Shown here in pieces: positions 63,708 to 64,000 of a stretch of DNA of 64,000 bases. The stretch covers positions 1,550,001-1,614,000 of the forward strand of contig CAWGFG010000006.1 of NCBI GenBank assembly GCA_963821815.1, read 5' to 3'. The position numbers and the translations under genes were made by a program. The DNA is from JASGTU01 sp963821815. Its GTDB lineage: Bacteria > Chloroflexota > Anaerolineae > Caldilineales > Caldilineaceae. The stretch's first letter is position 1. Each line of letters opens with the position of its first letter. Under the pieces are notes generated by a model. That model had not been told where the DNA came from and did no database searches. It saw only the letters and a list, made by a program, of their open reading frames with translations.

Positions 63708-64000
63708 ATGAAGATTACCGAAGTGCGAATCGTACTACTTGAAGGCCTGCTTGAGCACCCCGGAGAATTCTGGGAAGAACGTCTGATTCGCCCCGTAGAT
63801 ATCTACCCCGAGCATCGCGAAGAAGGCGCTCACTGGCTGAAGAAAGTGGAGCCGGGTAAATTCTGGACGCAATCGCACTTTATTGAGATCAAGACCGATG
63901 AAGGCATTAGCGGCATCGGCGGTCCGGTCAATGAACATGTCGCCTTCATCATCGCCAAGGAACTGACTCCTTTGCTGCTGGACAACGATCCTATTGCCAT
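63708..64000 (+). CDS. Mandelate racemase/muconate lactonizing enzyme family protein, N-terminal part
   Basis: The first about 97 codons of an enolase-superfamily sugar-acid enzyme, cut by the right edge. It begins MKITEVRIVLLEGLL, and the N-terminal capping domain includes QSHFIEIKTDEGISGIGG and FIIAKELTPLLLDNDPIA. An AGGAG lies six bases before the ATG. The catalytic barrel is outside the window. Members dehydrate or racemise sugar acids, in line with the sugar-acid genes at the left end. Confidence 0.88.
   Translation, partial: MKITEVRIVLLEGLLEHPGEFWEERLIRPVDIYPEHREEGAHWLKKVEPGKFWTQSHFIEIKTDEGISGIGGPVNEHVAFIIAKELTPLLLDNDPIA

Overview
The window reads as a stretch of chromosome from a free-living or host-associated bacterium, most likely a member of the Chloroflexota. 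This is an inference from gene content, with no 16S gene to confirm it. The supporting content is a complete LysW carrier-protein lysine operon, a UPF0182 membrane protein, a radical SAM/DUF2344 gene pair directly upstream of the L21-L27-L31 ribosomal genes, an EF-G paralogue, and a lexA gene whose promoter carries a CGAAC-N4-GTTCG-type SOS box. Lipoproteins and wall-associated proteins with SH3b and LysM domains are frequent. Base composition is moderate and even; the only clear foreign DNA is one IS5-type insertion sequence.

Layout. 1-6500: a plus-strand run of sugar-acid catabolic genes (tail of an SMP-30/gluconolactonase protein, a D-2-hydroxyacid dehydrogenase, an HpcH/HpaI aldolase, a double-length altronate-dehydratase-type protein, a sulfatase). 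The window closes at 63708-64000 with the N-terminus of a mandelate racemase/enolase-type protein. 6600-11000: a C39-like peptidase with TPRs, the intact IS5-type element with a -1 frameshift signal, and a secreted SH3b protein. 11100-16600: tRNA-Glu(CUC), radical SAM protein, DUF2344 protein, L21, L27, L31, thymidine kinase. 16700-24700: HtrA protease, UPF0182, a possibly leaderless small gene, glycosyltransferase, VanZ-like protein, tRNA m1A methyltransferase. 25000-34600: lipoprotein, YbaK deacylase, a double-SIS sugar isomerase/deaminase, a degenerate phosphatase fused to a methyltransferase, EF-G-like GTPase, HPt protein, processive GT2. 34700-42200: small conserved protein, polA-argS-serA, SH3b lipoprotein. 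42600-44700: cell-surface LysM protein with duplicated carbohydrate-binding-like domains. 45170-55130: the lysine operon. 55200-63560: nitrilase-like protein, tRNA-Glu(UUC), recO, MazG-like, lexA, mobA, acpP, a propeller-type lipoprotein, ATC-hydrolase family protein, plsC.

The lysine operon (minus strand, lysS-lysT-lysU-hicdh-lysW-lysX-lysY-lysZ-lysJ-lysK) runs 2-oxoglutarate through homocitrate, homoisocitrate and 2-oxoadipate, then converts LysW-bound aminoadipate to lysine. Only the transamination of 2-oxoadipate to aminoadipate lacks a gene here.

The most notable observation is upstream of lysS. A consensus promoter is followed by a 20-codon leader peptide ending in a Lys/Arg-rich run (KRSKK), an antiterminator hairpin whose loop contains the peptide stop codon, and a strong terminator with a U tract. 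This is a self-consistent ribosome-mediated attenuator for lysine (or arginine) supply. Other points for follow-up are two enzyme-family proteins that have lost catalytic residues (nitrilase Cys to Gly; histidine phosphatase RHG to CHG), the two-half UxaA protein, and several palindromic leaders.
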